DNA from: Anadara kagoshimensis
Taxonomy: Eukaryota > Mollusca > Bivalvia > Arcoida > Arcidae
DNA: 64,000 nucleotides
NCBI GenBank assembly: GCA_021292105.1
Contig: CM037874.1
Location: 35,452,185-35,516,184, forward strand
Direction: 5' to 3'
In this document: positions 39,003-51,534 of the stretch, piece by piece
Position numbering within the stretch: position 1 is the stretch's first letter
Layout of the letters: each line of letters starts with the position of its first letter
Notes under the pieces: model-generated
Database searches by the model: none
Told to the model about the DNA's origin: nothing
The model's input: only the letters and a program-made list of their open reading frames with translations
Translations under genes and position numbers: made by a program

Positions 39003-42000
39003 CTACAAAAGATTATCGTTTTTAGAGTTGGAATCGGATGTTAAAGGTTACTCATATATTCATATTCGAGAAACAGAATCATTTTTTTCGCTTTACACAA
39101 AATAGAATAGTAACAATTCATCTCATATTTGACTATTCTTGTTTTGTTTCAATTGTAAATTATCCAAAAGTATTTAAAAATACAACATACAAACAGAAGC
39201 AGCTCACTCATGGTACAAAGAGTGATGATCTCAAACACTCAAGTCTACCAATATGCGTAATGTACCAACAATGGACATCCCAACTTGTATTTATTAACTG
39301 GGTTTGATAGCACATGTATATCTGTGAACTGAGGATGACATTTTCTCAAACCATAGATAAGTTTTTGCGTTTTAGGTATCAGTTTTTAAGGAAGAAATTT
39401 ACTTTTCTTTCTTATAAAACAAGTTTTTAAAATGCACTACCAAATTATTATCTGTAATATTAATACAAACGTTTTAACAGTCTTTAAATAAATGATTTTT
39501 CTAATCTAGGCTCAATCTAATATGGATTCTTACAAAATGTGATGAATTACTTTACCATCTTGATCATATTTTTTCAAACGCAGCGGATACAGCTAGCTAG
39601 AAAGGGGGTGCATACGTTTTCCACTTAATTTACCAGCTTTTATAGTTGTACTTTACATGTAGGATTGTGATTTCTACACTTAACGCCACTCTCCCTCCTT
39701 AGAAATGAACATAATTCAACTGTTATGTTTTACTTAACACCGGAAGGCCAAGATATAAATATCTAGAGCTGAATAGCGTGTCTGATAAAGTGGCCAAACA
39801 CACTAAGGACTGCAAACAAAAGCCATTAAAGATACCATAAACAAAATTTCAAAGTTTTTGATTGCTAATGTATTTATGTATCCCAATATTGCTGATGTCT
39901 GTTTACTAAATTATCCTGAATATATATCACGTCCATTAGTTCTATATTTATTTCGTACTTTTAATTTTATAGTTGGCCGATTTAGCTGCCTGAACAGGAG
40001 ATATGTACCCTTCTGACAAACCAATTTCATAGTTATCAGTTTTTAACATGGATCGATATTATTTTTAATTATGTTTTGCAATATAATTTCCCAGTACACA
40101 ATCGTCAATTATATATATAAGATATATCTTATAATACTCCTAAATTAGAGCATATGCGAATGGCATCTATTACAGTGAGCTGGACCAATTTCTAATTTAT
40201 GCCATACCTGTATCCAGCCATTCTGCATGCAACAACAGCATCGTTATCATCCCAGCTGTCATCACATATGGTTCCCCATTGACCATTGTGGAATATTTCG
40301 ACTCGGCCAGTTCTTGGTTCTCGGCTATCTACTATTCTTATGATGATATCAACTGGTTTCAAATCTAATAAGCAAAATTATATATATTAAATAGATCGTG
40401 TTGCAGAAAAATAAATTGAATTTGGTAATATCCAGAACAACCGAAAACACTATGCAAACAAACGCAAAATGGTTGCAATAAACGTCAAGAATAGCGAAAA
40501 TCATGTGATATATTTCTATCTTAAATCAATTTATATGAAAGATGTTTCTAATCAAACTCGAATTTTATAAAGGATTTATTATCGTTAAACTACGCAAAAC
40601 GTTACATCGTTTGCAATTGCAACCCATTTGAATTGATGACATCACAACAAAATTATACTGTGATGTCATAGCGTGTGTAGCTTGTCTTACTCTAAGGTAA
40701 GGCAGAAAAAAATTTCCTTTGATAACGTGGGAATTTTTTTTTGTCAGATATGGGAGAAAAAATTCTACTGTTGACTCTCTGCGGGTAAAATTAAGAATAT
40801 CAAATATTACAAAAAGCATTCTCCAAGTACTTGTGTATCGAATTTGTATTTAAGAGATAATGATTTCACCCTGGATATATTTGACGTCCCTTAGTTTTAT
40901 TTTCAATTCATTCCCAATTTTTATTACAAACTTGGCGGTTTCGGTAGCTTAACAGGAGGTGAGTTACCCTTCTGAAACACCCTGCCGAATTTCCTTTTTA
41001 GAAGTTTGCGTGTTAAACCTATTTTATCAGCTTCAAAGTTTTACTTTGCTTTGGGATTTTGTTTTGGAAATGGATTGGTATGTTAGTGTTTGATAAAAAA
41101 GCTAGTAGTGATACTGCAATTACCACAGGCTACCCCGGCATCTTCTTTATGTTGACAGTTAGTGTTGCCCCATTTTGATGTTTGACATTGAACTATGTCG
41201 GATTCATGTCCATGACATCGGACGTCATCCAGCCATATTTTAGAAGTCCCTGATCCATAATAGGCATCTAGGTAAGCAGTACCATTACTATATTAGGAAA
41301 AAATAGTTTAAAGCAGAAAAGCGCAACACACAACAAGACAGAACAATCACCTATTAAGATAGTTGGTTCTACAATTAAGTTATAGTTAGATTAATAGCAT
41401 GAAAGATAGATTCGATCAAAAGATTAATTTAGTATGAATCAATTATTTTCATTTTTTCGCTGTACAATCCCCATAAAAAAGATTAATTTAGTATGAATCA
41501 ATTTTCATTTTTTCGCTGTTCAATCCCTTTCTTTTTTCTGTGTTGTTGATTTTATTATTAATGTAATGTATTTTTTAATAAAGATCACGAGAGGATGCAT
41601 ATTTGTCAATCAATAACCTGAGTGTATGCGTTCCTTGGTACCATCATGAATCACCTGTATTTTTAAGGTATATGGTAATATTTAACAACAATTCTGTGGT
41701 GTATATGTCTATAAATAAATTTACCTTAAATTAGCCTCTTTAATTAAATTTTAAACACTTTTACTGGTTTTATGGCTATTGTTCACAAGTTATACACATA
41801 TATTCAGAAGTTAATATTTCTAAAATTTAAAGGAGTATATATGTATACATATAAGATTCGCCAGTATACCACGTGGTACCCCTTAGTTTTGTGTTGTTAA
41901 CCTATTTCCAATGGATATTTATCAGTAAGTAGATAAGGAGTTGATTATGACAACGTTATCAAGATATGCTATGCTATTAAAATTTGGTTTTACTGATATA

Positions 42001-45000
42001 TTAAGATGAAAGTATGTATACTCATATTTGTTTTTGTTGAAAACGTTAAAATTATTGATTAAACAAAAAGTATTCTCGACACGATAGACATTTGATAGAA
42101 CGTTTGAAAGAAACAATTTTATTATAACTCATTAGTAAAATACGATACTATCTGCCATTTGATTGGATCGTTGGATCATGTGATCAGGGTGGAGAAAACA
42201 TCATGTATCCCTCTGAAAACACCATATCCTACCTCCTCGGAACACATCATGACGTCACAATGATATGACGTCATCGATTGAAAATCGGTCCCGACGTTCT
42301 AGCGTTAGCGATGAGGTCCGATAGGAGAAAAATCAATGAATCGGAGAAGGAATGATGCTTTCAGACTGTTTTTTTTTAAAATAGTTTTCTTTCTTTCTGT
42401 CTTTCTTATGGTTATCTTTCGGTATAATAAACAATTTATTGCCTTTGTTTGAGGGAGATCTCTCTCGCTCAAAGGCAATAAATTTATAACGTTTCATTAG
42501 GCGTGTTTTTTAAATAAAAACCCTTATCCTTTTTTGATGCTCAAGACAAAATAGCATCAATTAGCTTTTTTCATACATCTTTGGATATTATGCAATTATT
42601 GTTTTTTGATGAGGTGCATATGGGATTGTACGGACCCGAACAAGTAATACTGACTGAGGCCGTCGGGCCGAGGTGAATATTATTTTGGTCAGATCTGTTG
42701 CTTCCATATCCACCGATATCAAAAGACAGTAATTGTTGTATTATATGACACTTCAAAATGAGATTTTAGTTTACTTAGCAAAATGATCGACATTACTGGA
42801 GACGTTCATCGAGTTGGTAAAGCCGGTTTTTAAAGCTCTTTTAAATAACTTCTTGTTAGTTTAATAGCACTATCTGTTAACTTTTTTGCCCATGGCTTCT
42901 TTAGATGTCAAAATTGCCTTCAGTATTCTAAGATTTCCACAGACGCAAACGTTTACACTGCTCATCATCCCACATTTCATTTTCGTGAATTGCAAAAACC
43001 GTGTCAATGACGTCAGCACATGCTATCTTTTGACGTCTAATTAATTATGACGTCAAAATTTTCGGAAAGTCCCATGAAGTTACATGAAAGAAGACATATG
43101 ATTGGATATTATCTCGAGTCTTGTCCAATTAGACAAACCAAAACTCAGAAAAGTGTCGATTGAATTTGTAAATTCCCTACTCTGTTTAGGGGTACTATCT
43201 GGGATGAAAATGTGATATCTAGGTGGATATCGCATTTTATCCTGCGAATTAAATTGCTTCAAGGCCAATCAGATCGTATGAAATTTTTCAGTCATATAAT
43301 AATAAAGGATATTGCATGTCAAACACTTATATTCAACTCGAGAAGTAAAAGTAAATTTGTCGCTGTTAAATACATGTGATAGCTTTCAATAAAAAACGTT
43401 AATGTTTAATTTACATATTACCCGTATCCCAACATTTTGCACACGACGTTAGCGTCCTTGTCACTCCACGAATCATCACAAATCGTTCCCCACTGACCAT
43501 TATGAAATATCTCTACTCTTCCTTTATTAGATCCTGTTCCATTAACTAACCTCACATTGGCTAAATTAAAAATGAGAAGTTTATAAATATATTGGAATTA
43601 TCCCTACACAGTCTATAGGAAACACCTAGTATATCGAAAAATCTAAAAACATTTTTATAGTTAATTATGCCTCTTGATACCCTGTGGAAAAAAGGGCCGC
43701 ATTTTTTCTATAATTGTAAAATTCCATTTCAAAATAATGGGTTTGAACCCATGTATTGTAGAAAACAATATGTTATATGTTGAGGCTATTAAAAATTACA
43801 AATTATATTTTGTGTCTATTTACATTTAAAAACAAGCCATTTTTTGATTGTAAAAATATAAGAAATGTAATGAGCGGCAAAAATGGTATGCAATAAAGAG
43901 AACAAAACTAGAACTTTTGATATATTAGTTTGAACAACACGCTTATACATTGACAAATATATTCAATAAGCATTTGCCGTGTTTATTGCCGTTTAATTTA
44001 TAATAGGAAACAACTGATATTTTAAACTTCTGTGACATTAAAAAGTAATGCTTGATTACAATAACTTTTTCTATAATTTGAACTGGAATATAAAGCTTAA
44101 CGTATGTCATTTCGTTTCAAATCTGTTTACAATGACATTCATGTAGCCATATGGTGCAAGTACAGGGAAAGCGGAGAACAGTTCATATCTCATTGTCATA
44201 TTAGAAAGTTGAGATATAGTACTATTTATTGCATACTATTTCTGCACCTCTTATTATAAAAAACAAACATTCCAATCCATGTCTTACAAGTTTTCGAAGG
44301 GTTTTTTATATATTTTATCAAATATTGAGTGCTTATGATAACATCAATACATTGAAAGGGAAATTTTTATGACGTTTAATTTGTTATTATGAAAACAAAT
44401 TTGGACATTATAAAAACAATATATCCATGTAGAATTTACTGGCAACACATTGATTAGTTTAAATATATTTGCTCATAAGATATTTTTTTTAAATCACATT
44501 ACACATTATATATGCTATAAGATAAAAACGTGTTTTTATTCCTAAACTAATAACGACTCCTGAATTAATTTATCTATTTTGATTGCAGATAAAGCATACG
44601 GTTTATTTCTTCTATGCAAGATATCGAAACGTTTGATTCTAAAGTTATATCTTTTCAAAAATCTGATTTGTGAATATTTTATTCAGATTTGGTTAAGGCG
44701 TGTTCAAATTTATGGTATGCATTTAAAAGAAATACCCTAAAAAACTAACCACATTGAACACCGGCGTCTTCTGAGTGATTGCAGTCATTAATTCCCCAAC
44801 CATTATGAGGACATTCTGTGATTACTCCTTCCTGTCCATTACACTGAAGGTAATCCATCCAAATCATTCCATGTCCATCAGGGGGGTTGTATAATGTCCC
44901 GCCTCTGATTGCAAAAAAGAATGTAATAAATTATTCAAATTACAATAAATTTTTGTCTTTCTATTTTCTTTATTTTAACGTCTTAAAGATATTTGGATTT

Positions 45001-48000
45001 TCATAATTTAATCTGAGCACTACTTACGGAGAATTTTATTCCGAAACGACCGTCTAGTGCTGCAAAATTAAAACAGGTTTAGTAAAAATCAATCAAATGC
45101 TCCACTAATGGCAACATGAAAAATATTGGAAATAAATCTTGTGGTTTCTTTATAAGGTGTACAAAGGATTTGGACTTAAAATAAGGATTCTGTGATATAA
45201 TAAAACACAAACATACTATTCCATGTCCGAATCACAATCAAAGTAAAAGCTTTGGAACTAACAAGTTAGGTTAGACACGTAAACTTCATTACAGAGTAAA
45301 TGCTTTGCAGTTGTCTGAAGTTGTTAGAAAAACATAAAACGTAGAGAAAATTCTAAATGTTTGTATTATGCCTTACGTATATCTGTCTAATACGACCTTC
45401 AAGTTTCAATCTATCATAGCTACATCGATTACTAATGAACCTTTATTTGTTTTGTTTCCCTATTAACAAATTCTCTTGGTAGCTAGTGATGTGTCATTTA
45501 TCATAAGTAAATATTAAAAACGTCATTCAAAAATTCAAACCTGTCATTATTCTATAGTTTCGATACATGTCCGTTATAATAAGATTATGCAACGTGCCTT
45601 AAATGTACTGAAGGCATAAACAAAGAATTGAAACTGTTTTTTATGTGTGGTGTTTTTTTCAACTAAAACCAAATGTTGTTTTCCATACATAGTAATTGAA
45701 GTAGTTCATCGCATATCCATATGCTAACACTACTTATGTTATATGAAATGTTTCGTTAAAAAGGGTAGAGATAGCAACAGGGCATTACAGTGACGGATGT
45801 TCAGACGTACAAACGGATGAAGCGACAGTCGGTTGGACATGTACACAGATGAAGTAAATAACATATACCAGTATAAATTTAATTGCACTAGACAGTCGTT
45901 CAGGTATATTATTGTGCAACTAATTTTTTCCAAGTGGTTGAAAAATAATCAAACAAGAAAAAAATATTTAACCAAGTTTAGCTGAGGAAATACTTTGCAC
46001 GAGTAAGTATTGCGGATTTTAAGATTTTAACTAGCAGCATTAGAACATTGTATATTTCTAACAATACAAAAGTATTGATATCCTGGTATCCCCTTTCAGT
46101 TTTGGGGTCATAATAGAGCTTGCAGTTATGTATGTTATCTAAAGCTGTGATGCCAAGATTCCAGTCTTTTAATACAAGTATAGTCGTTTTGGTGTATTCC
46201 GCCATATTAGATTTTTCTATTGTTTTACATACCTATACATCAAAGAAATGCATACATGATTTTGCAAATAAATGTTACAATTTCTTTCAAATCTGTGTTA
46301 TGAACCATGTGGATAATTTATTTACCTTAAACTGAATATGAATAAATTTAGTTTTACTAAAAATGTTAATTATTTGTTGTTACTTGTCAGTTCCAAAGTT
46401 TTTACTTTGCTTCTGGATTGTGATTCGGACATGGATTAGTATGTTTGTTTTTGATTGTTAATCATACGTCGTTCCAATGTTAAACATGATATAACGTCAA
46501 TCGTAATATGATGCATTTCCCTGTAACAATGACGAATTAATGGGTTACTGATTTTATGAATTATTTTATTTGGTCAGTGTTGCTCTGATTCAAATGGCTA
46601 ATTAGTTATCCCTATCTTGTTTGGGAGAATGAAATTGATAGAATTTATTGTTTGAAAAAATGTAACTTACGTCAGCCCGAGCATGGAACATATTACCCTT
46701 GCTTCTTTAGCATCAAAGTCTTTATTGCAAACAGTCCCCCATTGACCATCGTGATAAATCTCAACTCTTCCAGAATATGCATCTGAACCGTCTACCAATC
46801 TTAAATTCCCTTCAAAGATGAAAATACTTGTTAAAATGTGGTTTATTTTTTATCTGTTAAGGATGTGGGCGTGTTAGATGCACATTGTGCCTGCAATTGG
46901 AAGTATAAGGTTTGATTGTTTAAATGTTTAATAGGTTAATATAAAATAGCACAAAAAGCGTGTTACAAGTGCATAATGGAGAATACAGAGAAGAGCATTC
47001 CAGCGCATATGTGCATAACACTTATTAAATCATGTATATTATATGATTTATACTCTGATCTTGTCTTTTTTATGTTAAAGTTTATTCGGTTTCAAACTTT
47101 AAAAGAAAAAGACTAAAATTACAAGGAATGATAAAAAAGGTTCAATCCACTTACCACAGACAACACCGACATCCATATTATGAGTACAGTCATTGTGTCC
47201 AAATTTCAAGTGCTTGCAGTAGTTCAATGAAGTTTCTGATCCTTCACACTGTATGTTTTCAAACCATACCTTACCTATTCCTTGACCAAAGTGTGCTTTA
47301 GAATATGGCGAACCGATACTATATTGAAAAATCAAACCAAAGGAGAAAATCAATGTTATGCGGAATATATAGAAAACATATAACACTAAAATGATATATA
47401 TATCTTGCAACTTGTTCTTACTCTGAAGAATTATAAACCGGGAAATTATTTGATGTCAATCTATTCTTAAACAAATAAGCTTGCAAAAATACGACTTAAT
47501 ACTTTAAGTGTTTTTTTTTCAATTTCGACTTAGACCTCAATTATGACACCCCCAACAGACTACATTTCACATAAATTACAACTTTATTGTTTTTCTATTG
47601 TCAACGTTCCTGTTCTTCTATGCGCTAAATTACATGTTCTGCTTATTGTATATATGTTACACAATTACTTCACTATGGTAGAGCTTGTTTGAACTAACGA
47701 AGCAAGCTGATTACAAATGCATTGTTGACGCAAGGATAAAGCAAGTTAAGACTTATATAGGCTCTCAAAAAGTTTAATGGACGACATCACAATATTGTTG
47801 ATAAGTATGATTTCTATGTATCCAAAATTAAACTGGGTATATTTGACGTAAAAATATTCGATGTTCTTTTCATTCTCAATTTTAATTTCACACATGGCGG
47901 GTGAAACTAGCTAACCAGAAGGCGTTTACCCTTCCAGAGCACACAGTATGTACGTATCACTTCCAAGGTGAAATCGCGACTTTTTCTAATTTTTCTTTTG

Positions 48001-49221
48001 AGATAATGAATTAAATCGGGATCTGTATATTTGTATGTATAAGCGTAAAGCATCAACTTTACAAGTATACTAGACACATTTGATGGGGAAGCATAAAAAG
48101 ATCTATCTACTATTCATGCATAGCAAAATACTCAAACAATAAAATAACTTTTTGTAGTAGTTAAGGCTCCATAGATATTTATAATATGTCCTAATTTCCT
48201 TATGTCTTTTCAATTTTTTAATGTGTTTTTTATAATTGGATTTAAAACATTTGAAATAATTATAAAACTGAATTTAAACTCACTTTATCCATGATTGGAT
48301 ATGAATCATGGAAATAGTCGATGTTATAAAATTGAATACAGTAACAGTTATGTCTTTTACAATGACACTTTTTTGACAATCGTCTCCCGTTCGACTATTG
48401 TCTCTATCAGTATTTTATTTTTATCACTGGAAGAACTGCTATTCAAATACTTACTTACTTTTTAAGATTTTTAATACCGACTTTTATGTTACGAGTAAAT
48501 TAACCTTGTGTTTTTTGCGATTTTTAAAATTTTTCTTGTAGAACATTTTGTGTTCTAGGTGAAAACAAAACTTTACTAAATAAAAGTTCAAATTACCTGT
48601 ATCCAAGCATTTTACAAACTACTGTTGCATCATGTTCATCCTAATGGTCGTCACAAATAGAACCCCAGCTCCCACTATAGAACACCTCTACCCGGCCCAT
48701 ATATGGACTTGGACTTCCAACAAGTCTTACGTTGGCTAAAAAAACAATACAGATTTAACCAATTGCGCCCGATACAAAATATTTAGATGTATGCCAAATG
48801 TAATGACTAATTTTTCTATTGTCAAATTTCCTTAATATAGTAAGCCTGCTTCTTCTGCTTGTGTTGTTTTGTTTTACAATTAACACTTCTAAGGTAAATG
48901 TAGTTCACACTAACGAAACAAGCTGTTAACAAGTTCATTGTTGACGCAGGGATATTTCAAGGACTTATCAAAGCCCCCAAAACGTTTTATGGCCGTCGTC
49001 AAAATTAAAAGTATGATGCCTCTGTATCTAAAAATACCCAGGGTATATGTAATCTCCCATAGTTCGAAGTTCCTTTCATTCTAAAAATATAGGATGATTA
49101 CCAATTCGGAACACCCAGTTTAACTTCCCTGACGGCTTATTTCTTAAATAACTAAACGTTTGTATTATCAAACGGGGCCGACATCTAACATTAAAATACA
49201 TTATAAATAACGGGCGCGCGC

Positions 49222-49273
<52 letters not shown>

Positions 49274-50774
49274 AAACAGCTTTGTACTTATTTCTTCTGT
49301 TTTGATAGACAATCCATTAATACTGGTATTTGCGTTGGTTCCAGTGATACCCTGTGGGCCCAGGTTACTGCTATGTCCAGAAATAGTGTTTGGACCTGTT
49401 GTATGAGTATTTAAAAATAAAAAAAATATTATTTGTATCAAGTACTATCATTTTACGTGTTTATCTAAATCCACCACTTTTCAAAACAAAACCAGTAAAT
49501 ACTCGTTATTACGTCGCACTGTATCTTTCTACCTTACTCAGCGCCACTATCTAAAATCCGTTTCTTCTTCCATACCCCCCCCCCCTTGCGTATTTTAGCA
49601 AGATCACTTTAAATTGCGATAATGTGACTAAATTATTATATTCTAATGTTTCTGATTTTGATTCAACGGCACATTTTTCGTTGCCTCTTTTTGTAAATTT
49701 TAAATACAATACTTAAGTGACGCAAAAACAAACATACATGTGTATATAAAAAGTTAACATATTACCAACACATAGAACATGTAATATGTTGTACATTTAT
49801 CATTTATGGTTTATGAATGTATATAATCCAGTATGTCCTGTAAATATATGATTTCATGCTAATTTTATTAACATTAAACATACATAATAAAAGCTTAATT
49901 GTCGTGCATTCGCCGCAATATATGTTTCTGACTGAGAAATGTAGACGCAAATATTGACGTTTGGTTAACTTTAAAGAAAGGCCTCTACAAGTCAAGTGCA
50001 GTGATTATTGATGATTTTATTAACATTTCATACATTATATACATATATAATTTAATAATTGTCTCCAACTGCATTTCTTGTTGGATAGATTTGAGCAGGT
50101 ATACTGACGTTTGATTGACATCACAAAAACGCTTATACGCAATAAACGATGTGTAGCTCGGTATAGTTTGCTGGCCAATTTATTATCATTCTGCGTTTGT
50201 TTGGTTTGTTTAACCTACTTTCATGCCCCCAATTAACAAACTTTGTAATTAGAAAATAATTGTAGTTTGCTCTCACTCCTACTTGTTTATTAAAGCGAAA
50301 CGTGATAGTGAAAATTCTTCCAAATCTAATCATATTGGTTCAGTGGTTTTTTTTTTTTGTGTTTTTATCATTTTGGAACAGTTTTGTGAATTTATTGTTG
50401 AGGCAGATTTTATGTTTTGTATAAAAAACACTTTATATTTGTTTTAATTATTACATTTGGTTTTGTCCCAAAAAAAGAGTAAATAAAACAAAACATTACA
50501 AATGCAAATATTTACCTGTAACCGTCTGATTTTGGTTCAAAAGAATATGATGAACTTGTGATAACAGATGTTGGTATTGTAACTTTAGGTCACTAACTTC
50601 TTGTGTGAGATGTAATACTGTGTTTTCCAGTTGGTTTCTTAACTGTTTCTCTTCAACTAATAGGTGTAATAAATCTTGGTCATGAGTCGGGGTCACTGTT
50701 GATCCTGGAAGTTGTGATAGAAAGCCATCAACGGTAACGACAAACAAAAACACTACGAGTATTTTCGCTGCCAT
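38834..50774 (-). CDS. Gene C: coiled-coil, four-SRCR secreted receptor-like protein (spliced; in-frame TAG in SRCR1)
   Basis: Ten exons in transcription order: 50774-50516, 49395-49288, 48735-48597, 47318-47155, 46809-46671, 44904-44750, 43560-43422, 41287-41124, 40364-40208 and 39002-38834. Together they make 1593 coding bases (530 residues plus stop), exactly in frame. Order: signal peptide, coiled coil, degenerate stalk, four group A SRCR domains. Codon 154 is TAG (48643-48641) where the Trp after CDD is expected; gene B has TGG there. Translation would end inside SRCR1, leaving a 153-residue coiled-coil fragment. Everything downstream is intact, so the change is recent, polymorphic or a base-call error. 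It is a tandem paralogue of gene B about 22 kb away. Confidence 0.87.
39890..40060 (+). repeat. Old retroelement 3' end fragment
   Basis: It has weak but ordered matches (ATATATCACGTCC, TTGGCCGATTTAGCTGCC, ATGTACCCTTCTGAC, ATGGATCGATA) to the 3' end of the family, in the intron below SRCR4a of gene C. Confidence 0.4.
40208..40364 (-). CDS. Gene C SRCR domain 4, first half
   Basis: 157-bp exon, one codon longer than in gene B. The linker DLKPVDII precedes [40 protein letters not shown] and MAGY. Confidence 0.9.
40860..41097 (+). mobile_element. Retroelement 3' end fragment
   Basis: It lies in the gene C intron between SRCR3 and SRCR4, 27 bp beyond the donor of exon 41124-41287. It reads ATTTGACGTCC, CTTGGCGG, AACAGGAGGT, then the terminus GGATTGGTATGTTAGTG. 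Confidence 0.6.
41124..41287 (-). CDS. Gene C SRCR domain 3, second half
   Basis: 164-bp exon encoding [41 protein letters not shown] and EDAGVACG. A retroelement end finishes about 27 bp beyond its donor (41097). Confidence 0.9.
41421..41527 (+). repeat. Tandem duplication, about 58-bp unit, two copies
   Basis: AAGATTAATTTAGTATGAAT and CATTTTTTCGCTGT occur twice, in the gene C intron above SRCR3b. Confidence 0.75.
42432..42490. repeat. Short inverted repeat
   Basis: AATTTATTGCCTTTG and CAAAGGCAATAAATT around GAGGGAGATCTCTCTCGCT. In the gene C intron between SRCR3a and 3b. Confidence 0.65.
43422..43560 (-). CDS. Gene C SRCR domain 3, first half
   Basis: 139-bp exon encoding [40 protein letters not shown] and CKMLGY. 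The acceptor is TTTAATTTAG and the donor GG/GTAATA. Confidence 0.9.
44750..44904 (-). CDS. Gene C SRCR domain 2, second half
   Basis: 155-bp exon encoding [38 protein letters not shown] and EDAGVQCG. The donor is GTTAGT, a slightly unusual +3 to +4. Confidence 0.9.
44985..45070. repeat. Dispersed GACCGTCTAGTGCTG repeat
   Basis: TTATTCCGAAACGACCGTCT followed by AGTGCTGCAAAATTAAA. Related pieces at 15295-15345, 36795-36840 and 45865-45915. Probably a MITE end family. Confidence 0.5.
45198..45295 (-). repeat. Retroelement terminus fragment
   Basis: AACACAAACATACTATTCCA, then GACAAGTTAGG-like and GACACGTAAACTTC blocks. A shorter piece with the same start is at 44255-44310. Confidence 0.55.
46378..46462 (+). 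repeat. Retroelement 3' terminus fragment
   Basis: A clean 85-bp inverted terminus: CTTGTCAGTTCCAAAG, CTTTGCTTCTGGATTG, ATGGATTAGTATGTTTG. Confidence 0.6.
46671..46809 (-). CDS. Gene C SRCR domain 2, first half
   Basis: 139-bp exon encoding [40 protein letters not shown] and CSMLGL. The donor is GTAAGT. It shares CNKxFD with gene B. Confidence 0.9.
47155..47318 (-). CDS. Gene C SRCR domain 1, second half
   Basis: 164-bp exon encoding [40 protein letters not shown] and [11 protein letters not shown] replaces the usual xWG. The donor is G/GTAAGT. Confidence 0.9.
47515..47985 (+). mobile_element. Retroelement C-terminal RT and 3' end fragment, broken
   Basis: It lies in the gene C intron between SRCR1a and 1b. 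Plus-strand sequence resembles the RT C-terminal part (TATGGTAGAGCTTGTTTGAA, then the KFYGRHH-like region), then the 3' leader and a degraded terminus. Confidence 0.55.
48597..48735 (-). CDS. Gene C SRCR domain 1, first half (contains TAG)
   Basis: 139-bp exon, acceptor TTTTTTTAG, donor AG/GTAATT. It encodes [30 protein letters not shown], then a TAG at 48643-48641, then [14 protein letters not shown]. Gene B has CDDQWDEND at the same place, so the change is TGG to TAG at an invariant Trp. Confidence 0.88.
48825..49085 (+). mobile_element. Retroelement C-terminal RT fragment, broken
   Basis: It lies in intron 2 of gene C. It resembles the 47.5-kb piece in order (GAAACAAGCTGTTAACAAG, GTTTTATGGCCGTCG) and stops before the terminus. 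Confidence 0.5.
49214..49271 (+). repeat. (GC)n(TG)n microsatellite
   Basis: Short GC run then about 24 TG units, about 16 bp from the gene C exon 2 donor, in the same place as in gene B. Confidence 0.95.
49288..49395 (-). CDS. Gene C exon 2: degenerate collagen-like stalk
   Basis: 108-bp exon, acceptor CATACAACAG, donor A/GTACAA, phase 1 on both sides. It encodes [30 protein letters not shown] and a tail IKTEEI. Only GPQGITGTN still resembles Gly-X-Y. A long (CA)n tract follows the donor in the intron. Confidence 0.7.
   Translation of the reverse strand, partial: VQTLFLDIAVTWAHRVSLEPTQIPVLMDCLSKQKK
50516..50774 (-). CDS. Gene C exon 1: signal peptide and coiled coil
   Basis: It starts at ATG 50774. 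Residues 1-18 or so ([17 protein letters not shown]) are a signal peptide. From about residue 30, [20 protein letters not shown] and following heptads form a coiled coil of about 50 residues. NQT near the end is a possible N-glycosylation site. Donor G/GTAAAT, phase 1. Confidence 0.87.
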
Positions 50775-50936
50775 CTTATCTTAACAATGCACTGCTTTGA
50801 AATTATATCTGACATCGAATTTAAATCCTTATTTCCTTAAGGTTAGTGTAGGTTCACATATGATAAAAATATTCTATTTATAAGTATCAAAGTTGTCTTA
50901 CTATGAAATGTCGTGATAGACATAGGTTGTTTTATC

Positions 50937-51240
50937 AAACACAAACATACTAATCTATCTCCAGACTAAACACACAAAGTAAAGTAAAAACTTTGAAAGT
51001 AACATATTAGATGAAACAGGTAAACTTCCACAAATGAAGTTTATTCGGATGCTCCGGAAGGGTAAGCACCTCCTAATTACCCTAGTTATATCCGCCACGG
51101 TTGTATTTAATGTTTGGAGCACCCGACCTCACTTCCCTTGTGGAAATTTACGTGTCTGACCTAACTTGTCAATTCCAAAGTTTTTACTTTGCTTCTGGAT
51201 TATGATTCGGACATCGATTTGTATGTTTGTTTTTTTATTA
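50937..51240. mobile_element. Inverted-end derivative of the retroelement upstream of gene C
   Basis: Forward terminus at 50937-51095, then inverted terminus at 51085-51240, almost without spacer: a palindrome of about 150-bp arms. It begins about 160 bp upstream of the gene C start codon, where the promoter should be. Confidence 0.6.
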
Positions 51241-51534
51241 ACTGTTGTAACACGTGTGTTGTGCCAAAAAAAACATATTGTTTGCGTAATCCATTTATAC
51301 ACAATAAAAGAAAATTCACTAAATTAGATCCCTCGCTAGTGCGTACTTTTGTGATTTGCACTTATAATATCGAAAGGGACATAACTCCCAGGAAAATCAA
51401 CACACTTTCTAAAGACCTGTTCAAAATCATATTTATATCATGCATATACAAACTTACTTCAAATGAAATAAGAAATTTCACTGAATTAAGATGTCTTGCT
51501 AGACGAAATGAGGACGGGCGACGGTCGTCATCTA

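Noticed and set aside
42240-43060. Cluster of TGACGTCA-like palindromes as a regulatory enhancer
   Set aside because: Such sites also occur in other repeat-like stretches here (for example 26975-27010); with no conservation data a cAMP-response role cannot be claimed.
42123-43310. Large DNA transposon in a gene C intron
   Set aside because: Some GATTGGAT and CCAATCAGAT pieces face each other, but I could not trace convincing inverted ends.
49224-49414. Cys-Val repeat open frames on the + strand
   Set aside because: They are the TG microsatellite read on the other strand, plus antisense of gene C exon 2.
49076-49441. 121-codon open frame with a long His-Thr repeat
   Set aside because: The His-Thr run is the translated CA microsatellite in the intron; only the part at 49288-49395 is a real exon.
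50802-50807. TATA box for gene C
   Set aside because: TATAAT lies only about 30 bases before the ATG, which would put the transcript start at the start codon; AT-rich background makes it a likely chance match.
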